Below, in pieces: positions 51,339 to 59,752 of a DNA stretch of 64,000 nt. Below the pieces are notes generated by a model. It saw only the letters and a program-made list of their open reading frames with translations, was not told the origin of the DNA and searched no databases. The translations under genes were made by a program, and so were the position numbers. How positions within the stretch are numbered: position 1 is the stretch's first letter; the number at the start of each line of letters is the position of its first letter. The stretch comes from Embleya sp040629175. GTDB lineage: Bacteria; Actinomycetota; Actinomycetes; Streptomycetales; Streptomycetaceae. The stretch covers positions 124,001-188,000 of the forward strand of contig NZ_JBEXUX010000011.1 in the NCBI RefSeq assembly GCF_040629175.1, read 5' to 3'.

Positions 51339-52130
51339 TTGACGACGTCGCCGGCGAGGGGCGGGCGGTCCGGGTCCGCCTGCCACGCCGAAGGACACGA
51401 CCGGATCGTCGTGGGCTCGTGCGGCAGTTACGGGCGGGCGATGGCGACGGCGTGTGCGGCGGCGGGCCTGCGCTGCACCGTGGTACTGCCCGCCGAATGG
51501 AGCGACGGCGGCGCCGCCGCGGCGACCGCCGGGGCGGACATCCGTCTCGTGCACGGTGTCTATGAGGACGCCGTCGACGAATCCCACCGCGTGGCCGACA
51601 CGTTGGGGGCGCTCGACGGCAATGTCGACGGCCCCTGCAAGGACACGATCCTGGCGGGCCACGGGCATGTCGTCGACGCCCTGCACCGAGAACTGGGCGG
51701 CGCTCCGGCCGCCCTGTGGATCCCGGTCGGCAACGGCACGACGACCGTCGCCGCCCACCACCGAGCCCGCCTCCTGGACTGGCCCGTGGCCCTGCACGCC
51801 GTCGGCTCGTCCGGCAACAACCCGATCGTGACGAGCCGGCCGGGCCCCTACCGCACGCTGCCGAGCCACGACGTGGTCACGACGGAGCACAACGAGCCCC
51901 TGGTCAACTGGCACGCCCTGCACGGCCCCGAGGCCCTGACCGCGATAGCCGACTCGGGCGGCGCGGTGCACGCGGCGGACGACGACGAACTCCTCGCCGC
52001 CCAGGCCCGGCTGGGCCGATACGGAGTCAACCCCAACGCAGCGGGCTCGGCAGCACTCGCCGGGCTGCTGGCCCACGCCGAGGGCACGCCGGTCGGCGGG
52101 AACCAAATCGTCCTGCTGACCGGCCGCTGA
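51339..52130 (+). pseudogene. N-terminally truncated PLP fold-type II enzyme (threonine synthase-like)
   Basis: From about HDRIVVGSCGSYGRAMATAC onward the sequence is a good fold-II PLP enzyme, with VGNGTTTVAAHH and GSSGNNPIVTS in the phosphate-binding region, and ends normally at LLTGR. The front, including the S-x-K-D motif with the PLP-binding lysine, is absent, so it cannot be catalytic. It begins 5 bases from the equally truncated GNAT gene, head to head, marking a deletion junction. Its 3' end overlaps the truncated PucR gene. Confidence 0.7.
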
Positions 52131-53244
52131 GCGGCGCGGCAGCGGACCAGTCGCGCAGGGGTTGCGCACGATCGACGCGTCGGGCCGCGTCGAGATCGGT
52201 GGCCAACAGCGCGACGGCGGCGACGTCCGCGTACGCGGTCGCATACCTGGGAACCCGCCCGGCCTCCCGCCGCAGTCGCTCCACCCGCTCCCCGCGCTCG
52301 GCCTCGCGGTGAGAGCGACAAAAGCCCACGACGCCGTCGACCGGGGTGCCGAAGGCCGCGTGCACCTGCTGCCGCGACAGTGCCTCCACGACGGTCTCCC
52401 ACGAACCGGCCCGGCGCGTGCCGCCCGCAGGCACAGCGCCCCATGCCCACAACCGCCCCGAGGCCACGGGTACGACCAGCGTCGCGGTGGCCCCCCGGGC
52501 TCGGAGCACGGCGATCGCCGCCGCCTGCAGCGTGGAGCTGCCGTTCGGCGAGTCCGACCACACCACCACCGCCTCGTGGGTGCGCCGCAGGTCGTAGCCG
52601 AGCGCAGGCGACGCCTCGCCGACGTCCGTCGTCGCGGCGTCACTCAATAGGGAACGCACGATGTCGGCCCGTGCCGCGGCCGCGCTGGTGCTCCATACCT
52701 CGTGCTCGACGAGGTAGGCACGAATCATGGTGTCGGCGAGCTTGTCGACGTAGGAGAACAGCTCGCGGGAGATCGCCGTGACCTCTTCGACCGCCGCCTC
52801 CGGGTCGACCAGTTCGGCACCGGCCCGCAGGAGCGCCTCGGTCGTTGCCGCGTGTCCGATCCGAACGCCCCGCAACACCTGTTCGAGCGGTACGGCCCGG
52901 TGGACGAACTCGCGGATGCCCTCCAGGGTCGCCTCGGCGGTGGGCGGGGCGGCGCCCGGGCCTTCCACGAGAGTGAACAGTGCCCGCAGGGTGGTCGCTT
53001 CATTGCCGCGGCGGAGCAGCTCGACCGCGGCCGGGCTGCCACCCAGGGCCGGCACCTCGTCGACGATCCGCCGCACGACCACGGAACCGAGTTCGATCGC
53101 CCAGCACACGGGGTCCTCTCCGACGCGCGCGACGGCGTCCTCGACGATCGCGCGCGGGCACGCCGCTCGGTCGAGGTCGACCTCACCCTGCGGGCTCAGC
53201 CGTGCGATCCAGGCCCGCCGCGGCTTCCGACCGGTCTCGGTCAC
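52027..53244 (-). pseudogene. PucR-family regulator lacking its C-terminal helix-turn-helix
   Basis: GTG 53244 follows GGGAGG at a good distance. The 405-residue frame has the N-terminal helical sensor (VPLEQVLRGVRIGHAATTEA, residues to about 170) and the middle CdaR-like domain (about 185-345), ending YADVAAVALLATDLDAARRV. Relatives then carry about 60 residues with the PucR HTH (HxNTVRYRxxR); here that is replaced by arginine/proline-rich sequence antisense to the PLP gene. It cannot bind DNA in the usual way, so it is scored as a pseudogene. Confidence 0.7.
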
Positions 53245-53429
53245 ATCGCCCTCCCTCGGGTCACGACGTCGTGACAGGGCCACCCGGGTCGACATAGGGA
53301 ACCGGCGCAGGGGCGAGGCGGGTTCGCGTTCACGGTCGCGTTACCGCCGACCGACGCTCGAACCCGCCCACCGGCACGGACGGTCATGAAGGCCGGGCGG
53401 CTCGTGGTGGTCGTCGGAACCCCTCGTCA

Positions 53430-53525
53430 ACTTGCCTCGGCAAGCATTTTCACTTGCCGAGGCAAGTTGAAAGATAGCCGGCTGAGAGTTGCCCAGGCAA
53501 GTCAATGCGAGTTGCCCGGGCAAGT
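53430..53525. promoter_or_regulatory. Array of four 16-bp palindromic operators (MarR)
   Basis: Copies at 53430-53445, 53452-53467, 53487-53502 and 53510-53525 follow A(C/G)TTGCC-N2-GGCAAG(T/C). Steps are 22, 35 and 23 bases, so the outer pairs lie about two DNA turns apart. The last copy ends 12 bases before the MarR ATG. Confidence 0.85.
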
Positions 53526-53537
53526 AGGATGGGGCTC

Positions 53538-54011
53538 ATGGACACCCAGTCGCCCTGGCTCGACGACGACCAGCAGGACCTGTGGCAGGCGCTGCTCACG
53601 GTCGTCGTCGCCCTCCCCGCGGCCCTCGACCGCCAACTCCAGCGGGACGCGGGCATCTCCAACTTCGAGTACGGCGTGCTGGCCCGGCTGTCCGCGGCCG
53701 ACGAGGCCACGATGCGGCTCAGCGACCTGGCCCGGGTCTGCGACAGCACCCAGCCCCGCCTGTCGAAGACGATGGACCGCTTCGAAACCCGCGACTGGGT
53801 CGCCCGCCGACCCGACCCCGGCGACGGCCGCTACACCCTCGCCACCCTGACCGACACCGGCCGGCACAAACTCGTCGAAAGCGCCCCGGAACACGTCGCC
53901 CAGGTGAAGCGGCTCGTCTTCGACCCCCTCACCGCCGCGCAACGCCGCCACCTGGAGACCGCACTCACCCGCATCGCCGCCACCGTGCGCCGGGAACTCG
54001 AAGGAGGCTGA
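53538..54011 (+). CDS. MarR-family regulator
   Basis: A 157-residue winged-helix regulator: AGISNFEYGVLARLSAADEA, then MRLSDLARVCDSTQPRLSKT and the wing DPGDGRYTLATLTDTGR. Flanking helices form the dimer interface. The start is the ATG at 53538. Four palindromes directly upstream suggest strong autoregulation, and possibly control of a target further away, because no intact gene is divergent (the neighbour at 53244 is the truncated PucR gene). Confidence 0.92.
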   Translation: MDTQSPWLDDDQQDLWQALLTVVVALPAALDRQLQRDAGISNFEYGVLARLSAADEATMRLSDLARVCDSTQPRLSKTMDRFETRDWVARRPDPGDGRYTLATLTDTGRHKLVESAPEHVAQVKRLVFDPLTAAQRRHLETALTRIAATVRRELEGG

Positions 54012-54321
54012 ACGCCGTCCGCGGGCGGGGCCTTCCGTCCGCTCTGCGACGCCGGTGCCGCGGTGCACGGAGAAGGTGCGGCCCTCGGCGGCGGTGTGGC
54101 CATACGCCGTGACGAAGCCGCCCTCCATCCGGACCGGGCGTTGATGAGCCGGCCGGCGGTGCCATCGGCGCCGACGCGGCAGTTTGCCCGCCGTTCGGCC
54201 CGGGAGCCGACGGGCCGCCGTCGTCACGGTTCGAGGTCGACGACCCCCTTGCCGCCCGGCACGTCCAGCGGCACGGAGACCTGGTCGTTGCCACGCGAAC
54301 TCCCATGACAGTGCCCGGCGT
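54012..54321. other. Intergenic region, no supported gene
   Basis: About 310 bases after the MarR gene. No hairpin, repeat or domain-bearing frame was recognised; a few 60-80-codon frames are shadow-like. Confidence 0.5.
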
Positions 54322-54327
54322 TACCGT
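54322..54327 (+). promoter_or_regulatory. -10 element of a probably leaderless gene
   Basis: TACCGT ends 6 bases before the ATG at 54334 and no ribosome site is present. This matches the TANNNT pattern seen at 28481 and 16660. Confidence 0.4.
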
Positions 54328-54333
54328 GCGCCC

Positions 54334-54858
54334 ATGACAACTCCCGACGGCGGCATGCCGTTCCACGACCGCTACCGGTGCGACTACATCGTCAGCCCGG
54401 GGCCCGGGTCCACCCCTTCCTTCCAGGAGTACGTACGACTCGCCCGGCAGGGCGGACCGGAGACCGTGTCCAGCCTCCTCGCCGACAGCGGGGGCAAGGA
54501 AGAAGACCTCGACGAACTGGTCTACAAGCTGTTGTGCGTGGCCTCCGACTTCGGCCACGAGGAAGCCGCGGACCTCATCGACGACCTGTTGGAGACGTCC
54601 TCGCTCCGCCACGACGACGACGGCTTCGTCCAGGGCAACGCCCACTTCGAGTTGGCCTTGGCGTACCTGCGCGGAAGCGACGGCCTCCCGGCGGACCCCG
54701 AGAAGGCCCGCGAGCACCTCGGCACGGCCCGCGACTGCCACTGGCCGTTGGGCGCCGACGGCGGCGAGACCCTCCTTGCCGCCGCCCGAGCCGTCCTGTC
54801 ACCACCCCAACGCGTCGTCTTCGACGGGATATACGGCGCGGACCGACCCGGCAGCTGA
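54334..54858 (+). CDS. Small acidic protein with Sel1/TPR-like helical repeats
   Basis: A 174-residue cytosolic protein of unknown function. Residues about 45-165 are helical repeats: DLDELVYKLLCVASDFGHEE then AADLIDDLLE, followed by GNAHFELALAYLRGSDGL and PADPEKAREHLGTARDCHWP. The A-x-x-x-L-A-x-x-Y/L-x-x-G pattern is that of Sel1/TPR repeats, which mediate protein contacts. The first 30 residues are loosely structured. Stands alone. Confidence 0.78.
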   Translation: MTTPDGGMPFHDRYRCDYIVSPGPGSTPSFQEYVRLARQGGPETVSSLLADSGGKEEDLDELVYKLLCVASDFGHEEAADLIDDLLETSSLRHDDDGFVQGNAHFELALAYLRGSDGLPADPEKAREHLGTARDCHWPLGADGGETLLAAARAVLSPPQRVVFDGIYGADRPGS

Positions 54859-55327
54859 CCACCCGGGCCGACGTCGGCGGCGTCTGCCACCGTGACCGAC
54901 ATGTCCGAGAAGGGACAGCGGGGAACGGCACGTTGACCGCACCCCGGACCGGATCCGTGCCCGACCCGGTATCCGGTCCGGGGCGGTAGGCGGCAGGCTC
55001 TGTTGCGAGCGGTACCGGGGACGGCAGCATCGAGCGGGGGTCGGTCCGGCGATGGGGGCGCGCCGGACGGTGGAGGGTCGGGCGTGGCTCGGCGGCGGAT
55101 CCGGACGGCGGTCGGCCTCGGTGTATCGCCCGGGTGCGCGGTCGCCCGATCGGATCAGGATCCGGGTCCGGCGCGTCGCGGACGCGGGGGTCGGTGGCTG
55201 GGCGCCGGGGTCGGGGGAGGCCCGAAACCCGCAGCCGTCCGACCCCTCCCGAAGCAACTCACCACGTCCCCGGGAACGAGGCATAAGGTGGTATTGGCGG
55301 CAGCCCGAGAGTTTCTGGAGGCACGCC
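54859..55327. other. Intergenic region, no supported gene
   Basis: About 470 bases of GC-rich sequence with shadow frames only. A ribosome site (GGAGG at 55316-55320) at its right end serves the next gene. No hairpin stood out. Confidence 0.5.
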
Positions 55328-56023
55328 GTGACGTTCGTTCAACTCATCGAATGCAAGACCGGCAGGGTCGACGACATGAACCGGCTCATGGACACATGGG
55401 TCGAGCAGACGAAGGGCAAGCGGACCGCGACGCACGCGATCGTGGGTCGGGACAGGTCCGACGCGACGCACATCGTCGAAATGGTCGAGTTCCCGTCGTA
55501 CGAGGAAGCGCAACGCAACTCGTCACTCCCCGAGACCAACCGGATTTTCGAGGAGATGGTCGCGCTGTGCGACGAACCGCCGACGTTCACCGACCTCGAC
55601 GTGTTGCGTGACGAACAGCTCAACAAGCAGAGCGCGCTGCGCCTCTTCGAGGAGGTCATCGCCAAGGGAGACCTGGGTCGACTCGACGAGCTCTTCGCGG
55701 CCGACTATCACGATCACGACGTCGCCAACGACGAGGACACCCGCGGCGTCGACGGCATCCGCCGGGAGATCGAGGGCTACCGGGCGGCGTTCGACTTCGA
55801 GTTCACCGTGGACAGCGCGCTGGCGGACGGCGACGAAGTCGCGGTCCGGTGGAGCTGGGTGGGCAGGCACATCGGCGAGTTCGGTGGCATAGCGCCGACG
55901 AACGAGAACGTCTCGTTCACCGGCATCACGAACTTCCATTTCCGTGACGGCAAGATCGTGGAAGGCTGGTGGAACTGGGACAACCTCGCGATGCTTCGCC
56001 AGGTCGGCGCGATCACGCCGTAG
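55328..56023 (+). CDS. Two-domain protein: ABM-like barrel fused to SnoaL-like ester cyclase
   Basis: GTG 55328 lies 7 bases after GGAGG. Residues 1 to about 95 (TFVQLIECKTGRVDDMNRLM to DEPPTFTDLDVLRDE) are a ferredoxin-like, dimeric alpha/beta-barrel domain like the antibiotic-biosynthesis-monooxygenase family. Residues about 100-231 are a SnoaL-like ester-cyclase domain: RLFEEVIAKGDLGRLDELFA, ADYHDHDVAN, and FRDGKIVEGWWNWDNLAML. Each domain is usually a separate protein. A cofactor-free oxidation or hydrolysis of a small aromatic or polyketide-like compound is possible. It may overlap the next frame by 55 bases. Confidence 0.82.
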   Translation: MTFVQLIECKTGRVDDMNRLMDTWVEQTKGKRTATHAIVGRDRSDATHIVEMVEFPSYEEAQRNSSLPETNRIFEEMVALCDEPPTFTDLDVLRDEQLNKQSALRLFEEVIAKGDLGRLDELFAADYHDHDVANDEDTRGVDGIRREIEGYRAAFDFEFTVDSALADGDEVAVRWSWVGRHIGEFGGIAPTNENVSFTGITNFHFRDGKIVEGWWNWDNLAMLRQVGAITP

Positions 56024-56877
56024 CGCCGGCTCCTCCGGCCACGGTCGCTTCGGAGCCCGTCGGCGGCCGGGTCTGGGACGACGACGGCAGCGGCGCGCAG
56101 GACTGTCTCGCCTGCTGGAACCGAGTGGCCTCACCGACCGGCCAGAGCGGCTGGACCGACCCGCACACCACGCTGATGGCGGTCAACTCCTACCGCACCG
56201 CGAACAACTACGACACCACAGCCCCCACCGACACCGTGTACGTGCTGCAACTGCCGATACTCGACGAGAGCACGGGGAACGTCGCGCAGGTGCCGGCGCC
56301 GACCAGCGCCGCCGAACCGCCCGAGTACACCGATCCGGTCACCGACCACCGGGTGATCGTGCCGTGCAACGCGATCCACGACCCCGGTATGACCGCCGCC
56401 CAGCAGGTCGCCGACACGCCCTTCCACACCCTGGAACGTCAGGTCCGTTACCACCGGGTGCTCTTTCGCGACAACACCACGGGCGGCACCGACCAGGACC
56501 CCTACGAGGACGTCACCGTGGGCATCTCACAGGACCGGAGCAGCACCTTCTCCGCCGACTACAACGTCGACGTCGGGTTCTCCCTCGGTGTGTCGATCGG
56601 CTCGGACGACCGGGGCAGCATCGGTGGCGAACTCGCCGCGAACTACGGCATCGGGCTGGGCTACGCCACCACCACCGACGTCGGTGTGATGCAGGCGACC
56701 ACCAAGCACATGGACCTGCACGTACCGGCCCACACGTCCGGCGCCCTGTGGGCCCAGAGCCACCGGATCAGCCCGCGCCGCATGAACGGCGACTCGGTCG
56801 ACGTGAACGACGGCCTCGCCTTCGACCTCAACGACGTCACCGTCTCCAGCACCTACCCGCCGGAACCCACCGGCTGA
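55969..56877 (+). CDS. Unknown beta-rich protein, uncertain start
   Basis: The frame is open from a GTG inside the preceding gene; the first 30 residues are shadow-like, and convincing sequence begins near GGRVWDDDGSGAQDCLACWN. A long Ser/Thr/Gly/Asp alternation (SADYNVDVGFSLGVSIGS then GGELAANYGIGLGYATTT) suggests amphipathic beta strands of a barrel or pore-like sheet. No signal peptide is visible in this frame, so either the true front has been lost by deletion, or the start lies elsewhere. Family not recognised. Ends at a strong shared terminator. Confidence 0.5.
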   Translation: MELGQPRDASPGRRDHAVAPAPPATVASEPVGGRVWDDDGSGAQDCLACWNRVASPTGQSGWTDPHTTLMAVNSYRTANNYDTTAPTDTVYVLQLPILDESTGNVAQVPAPTSAAEPPEYTDPVTDHRVIVPCNAIHDPGMTAAQQVADTPFHTLERQVRYHRVLFRDNTTGGTDQDPYEDVTVGISQDRSSTFSADYNVDVGFSLGVSIGSDDRGSIGGELAANYGIGLGYATTTDVGVMQATTKHMDLHVPAHTSGALWAQSHRISPRRMNGDSVDVNDGLAFDLNDVTVSSTYPPEPTG

Positions 56878-56898
56878 ACCACGCCCGGTCCCGGAACC

Positions 56899-56939
56899 GG
56901 CGCGGGCCCCGAGGGCCCGACCTCCCCGGGGCCCGCGCC
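56899..56939. terminator. Bidirectional hairpin between convergent genes
   Basis: GGCGCGGGCCCC at 56899-56910 pairs with GGGGCCCGCGCC at 56928-56939; 12-bp perfect stem, 17-nt loop. It lies 22 bases past the stop at 56877 and 160 before the next stop on the other strand. Confidence 0.7.
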
Positions 56940-57098
56940 GCGGTCTCCGGTCGTCTCGTTCCCCACGCCGACCACCCGTCGTGCGCGTCGAGTCGCCGAA
57001 CACACCGGCGGGAATCCGAGCCGCGCTGCCCGAGGATCGGCGTGCGGCGTGCGGCGTGCGGCGTTCGACGCGGAGATGCACGCCACGCCTCGTTCGCG

Positions 57099-57916
57099 TC
57101 AGCTGCCCGGGTGGTCCTTGACGTACCGGGCCCACTTGCGTTCGAACGCGGCTCGGTCCAAGCCCGTTGCGGCGGTGAGCGCGGCGTCGAGGCGACTCGC
57201 GTCGCGATAGACCTCGGCGACGAACGTGTGGGCCTTGCCCGTGCCGAACTCTTCGGCCAGGAAGCGGATCGCCTGCATCGACAGGTGGTAGTTGATCGAC
57301 GACGTCGCGGGGTCGGCGCTGTGGATCTCGCCGTCGGTGGGGAGCCTGCCGGTGAATCCGCCGTCCTTGACGTGCGCGCGTGCGGTCGGGTTGTACATGT
57401 TCGCCATCCGGGGGTCGGACCACGGCAGCGACTCGGCGAATCCCTCCGCGACCCAACTCACGTGCTCGGTCCACGCGGGGGCGAATCCGGCAACCATCGC
57501 GTGACCCAGTTCGTGTTCGACGATCGACTTGAATATCGCGTCGTCGGAGGTGGCGAACCCCTTCCCCGCGCCGTCCACGACGACGCGACATCCTGCCTGT
57601 CGGGTCTGTTTGCCCTCGGTCGAGGTGAGGGGGGCCAGGCCCACGCACACGCCCGCCGCGGGGCCGCGCCCCTTGGTCGTCGCGATCTCGTCGAAGGTAC
57701 GTCGATCGGGCGTTATGTAGACGACGAAGCGATCGACCGGCAGTCGCGGGCCGCGCCACGCATCGAGATCGCGCCGGGCCGCGGCCTCCGCCTTGTCGGC
57801 CCAGGTCGCCGGCTCGGCCTTGTTCGCGACGGCCGCGACGAGGACCACATGCGGGCGCCTGTGTACTCCTCGTCGACGCGCCACACACGGGTCCGGGCGG
57901 CCATCTCGGGTGTCAT
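57099..57916 (-). pseudogene. Zinc metalloprotease (HEXXH), probable frameshift near the front
   Basis: The main frame carries SIVEHELGHAMVAG with the HELGH zinc site and, about 20 residues later, WVAEGFAESLPW with the third ligand E, as in gluzincin or peptidase-MA-like enzymes. The front is split: a frame starting ATG 57916 behind GAGGACG reads MTPEMAARTRVWRVDEEYTG, and the main frame picks up at about 57850 with PHVVLVAAVANKAEPATWAD. A one-base shift near 57850-57860 would join them into about 270 residues. No signal peptide is seen. It could be a sequencing error or a real lesion. Confidence 0.6.
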
Positions 57917-58065
57917 CGTCCTCAGGGGTCCCCGGGCTCGTGTGTCATGCCGTCGACCCTGGGTACACCCCGGCGGTGGGTGATCGTCGGAATACGTGCT
58001 GACCCGCCCGAGCTTCGCGGGTGGGGCTGCGTTCGTGCTCGTCGGCGTCGGCGAACGTCGGATGT

Positions 58066-58098
58066 CGGTCCCGCGAACCTGTCGGGTTCGCGGGACCG
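58066..58098 (-). terminator. Hairpin after the DUF4232-like lipoprotein gene
   Basis: 14-bp perfect stem (arms CGGTCCCGCGAACC and its complement) with a 5-nt loop, 68 bases beyond the stop at 58167. Confidence 0.7.
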
Positions 58099-58166
58099 TT
58101 CGCGGTTTGCGTGTGGGGATCAGTCGACGAGGTCCACATGGCTCTGGCTGTGCCGGGTGGTGTGGG

Positions 58167-58883
58167 TCAGCCGCCTTGGCCGGCGCTGCCGATGGGGCCG
58201 ACGTTGATGGGGGAGCCGGTGCCGTCGACGACGGGGACGGTGGGGGTGCCGGGCCAGGTGAGGGTGATGGTCTTGGTTTCGCCGGGCGGGGTGACCTGGA
58301 GGCCGGTGACCTTGACGCCGTGGTCGCCGGTGGCGCCGCTGGGGTAGGTGACTCCGAAGGAGACGGATGTGTTGCTCTTGAGGGTGAAGGGGTCGGCGGG
58401 GGCGCCGATGCGCTTTGCGGAGAGGGGGCCCTTGGCGGTCTGGAGGTCGACGCCGGCGAAGCCGGACATGGTGCAGTTGTGGCCGATGTTCTTGAGGGTG
58501 ACGGCGACGGTGAGTTCGTTGTCGCCGCCGATGGTGGCGTCCTGTGCGGTGGCCCGGAGGTCGTCGGTGCGGCACTTGCCGATCGAGGTGTCGTCGCCGC
58601 CGCCCCCGCCGCCTGTGGTGGTCGTGCCCTGTCCGCCGGAGGTCTTCCCGGGGGAGACCTTCCCGGCGGGTTCGGTCCCGCCTCCGCTGCCTCCCGGGGT
58701 GCCGCCCGTGGTGCCGCCGGTGGTCGACGCGGCGGGTGGGGCGGCGGGCGGGGCGGCGGGCGAGGAGCCCCGGGCGGCCCCGGTGTCGGAGTTCGAGTCC
58801 GTGTCCTGGCATGCCGTCGTCATCATCGCGCCGCCGAGGACGGCGGCGGAGAGGAGGAGGGCGGTGCGACGGTTGCGGAACAT
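58167..58883 (-). CDS. Lipoprotein with DUF4232-like domain
   Basis: A 238-residue surface lipoprotein. Signal: RNRRTALLLSAAVLGGAMMTTAC with lipobox T-T-A-C. Residues about 25-95 are a Gly/Thr/Pro-rich linker. The outer beta-sandwich (about 100-235) has the family pattern: C in GKCRTDDLRAT, the strand NELTVAVTLKNIGHNCTMSGF, and G-V-D-L, with two cysteines that probably pair. AAGGGG precedes the ATG at 58883. DUF4232-like lipoproteins are common in Streptomyces and of unknown function. Confidence 0.88.
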   Translation of the reverse strand: MFRNRRTALLLSAAVLGGAMMTTACQDTDSNSDTGAARGSSPAAPPAAPPAASTTGGTTGGTPGGSGGGTEPAGKVSPGKTSGGQGTTTTGGGGGGDDTSIGKCRTDDLRATAQDATIGGDNELTVAVTLKNIGHNCTMSGFAGVDLQTAKGPLSAKRIGAPADPFTLKSNTSVSFGVTYPSGATGDHGVKVTGLQVTPPGETKTITLTWPGTPTVPVVDGTGSPINVGPIGSAGQGG

Positions 58884-59752
58884 GAACGACCCCTTGGTGT
58901 CCGGTGGTTGGAGCCGAAACGCTCTCGGCTCCTCGGTGCCTGCCCGACCGACTATGGTCGGCCGGCCGGCCCGGGCGATACCCGAGTCGTCGCACCACGA
59001 CACCGCTGTCGCCAACCGGTGACATGGTCACGAGAAGGAACGCCAACGACCCGGACCCGCCCCGCCCCACTCCCTGACGACACCACGTTCGCCCTGGTCA
59101 CAGCCGTCCCGGCCGCCCAGGCGGACGGTGTTACAACGGCCCCGCCGGCCGCCGACCCGACCACCGGACCCGTCCACGGCTCGGCAACACGCCGCCCCAC
59201 CACACGTGTTCCGGACGACTGGCGGCCCGACGGCCTCTCGTCGTCGGCGTCCCGGGCCGGGTTGGGCTCTCACCCGTGACCGACGGTGGGAGTCCCGGGC
59301 GAGGGCGGGGTGTGTGGCGGCGTGCCGTGGATCGACGTCGTGCGGGTGTGGCGATTCGGGGGGCGAAATGGGCGTCGACGTCCAGGCGTTGCACGGGCCC
59401 TGGAGCGATTCGTTGCGGGAAGCGTGGAGTTGTGGAGCCGCTGGGGGAGTACTGGTCGGAGCGACGGCGGTCGTCGGGTCGACACGGTGCGAACCGGTGT
59501 GCCTGATCACGCAACCGGGCGTTGAGTTCGTCGACGGCTCGGAGCGACTCCTGCCCGTTCACTCCGCCCCGAGCCCTCATTGTTCCACCCGGTGGACCGC
59601 GATGCTCGAACGCCAGACCTCTGGCCACGCGAGCTTCGTACTCCCACGACGACGAAGGCCCCTCGCGGATTGACGGTTTCACGGAAATCGCCGACGACCC
59701 GGTCTGCCGTGTCCCTCGACATCCCTACACCGAAGTCGGTCAAGAAGGTGCC
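58884..59752. other. 870-base region with no confident gene
   Basis: Left part is the promoter and leader of the lipoprotein gene. Frames between 59023 and 59680 overlap on both strands and look like GC shadows. One + frame from 59369 (GVDVQALHGPWSDSLREAW) is slightly protein-like but has no ribosome site and no partner. Nothing is supported. Confidence 0.45.

Noticed and set aside
53430..53525. CRISPR-like or attachment-site repeats
   Set aside because: Short palindromic units directly before a MarR start are better explained as operators; no integrase nearby.
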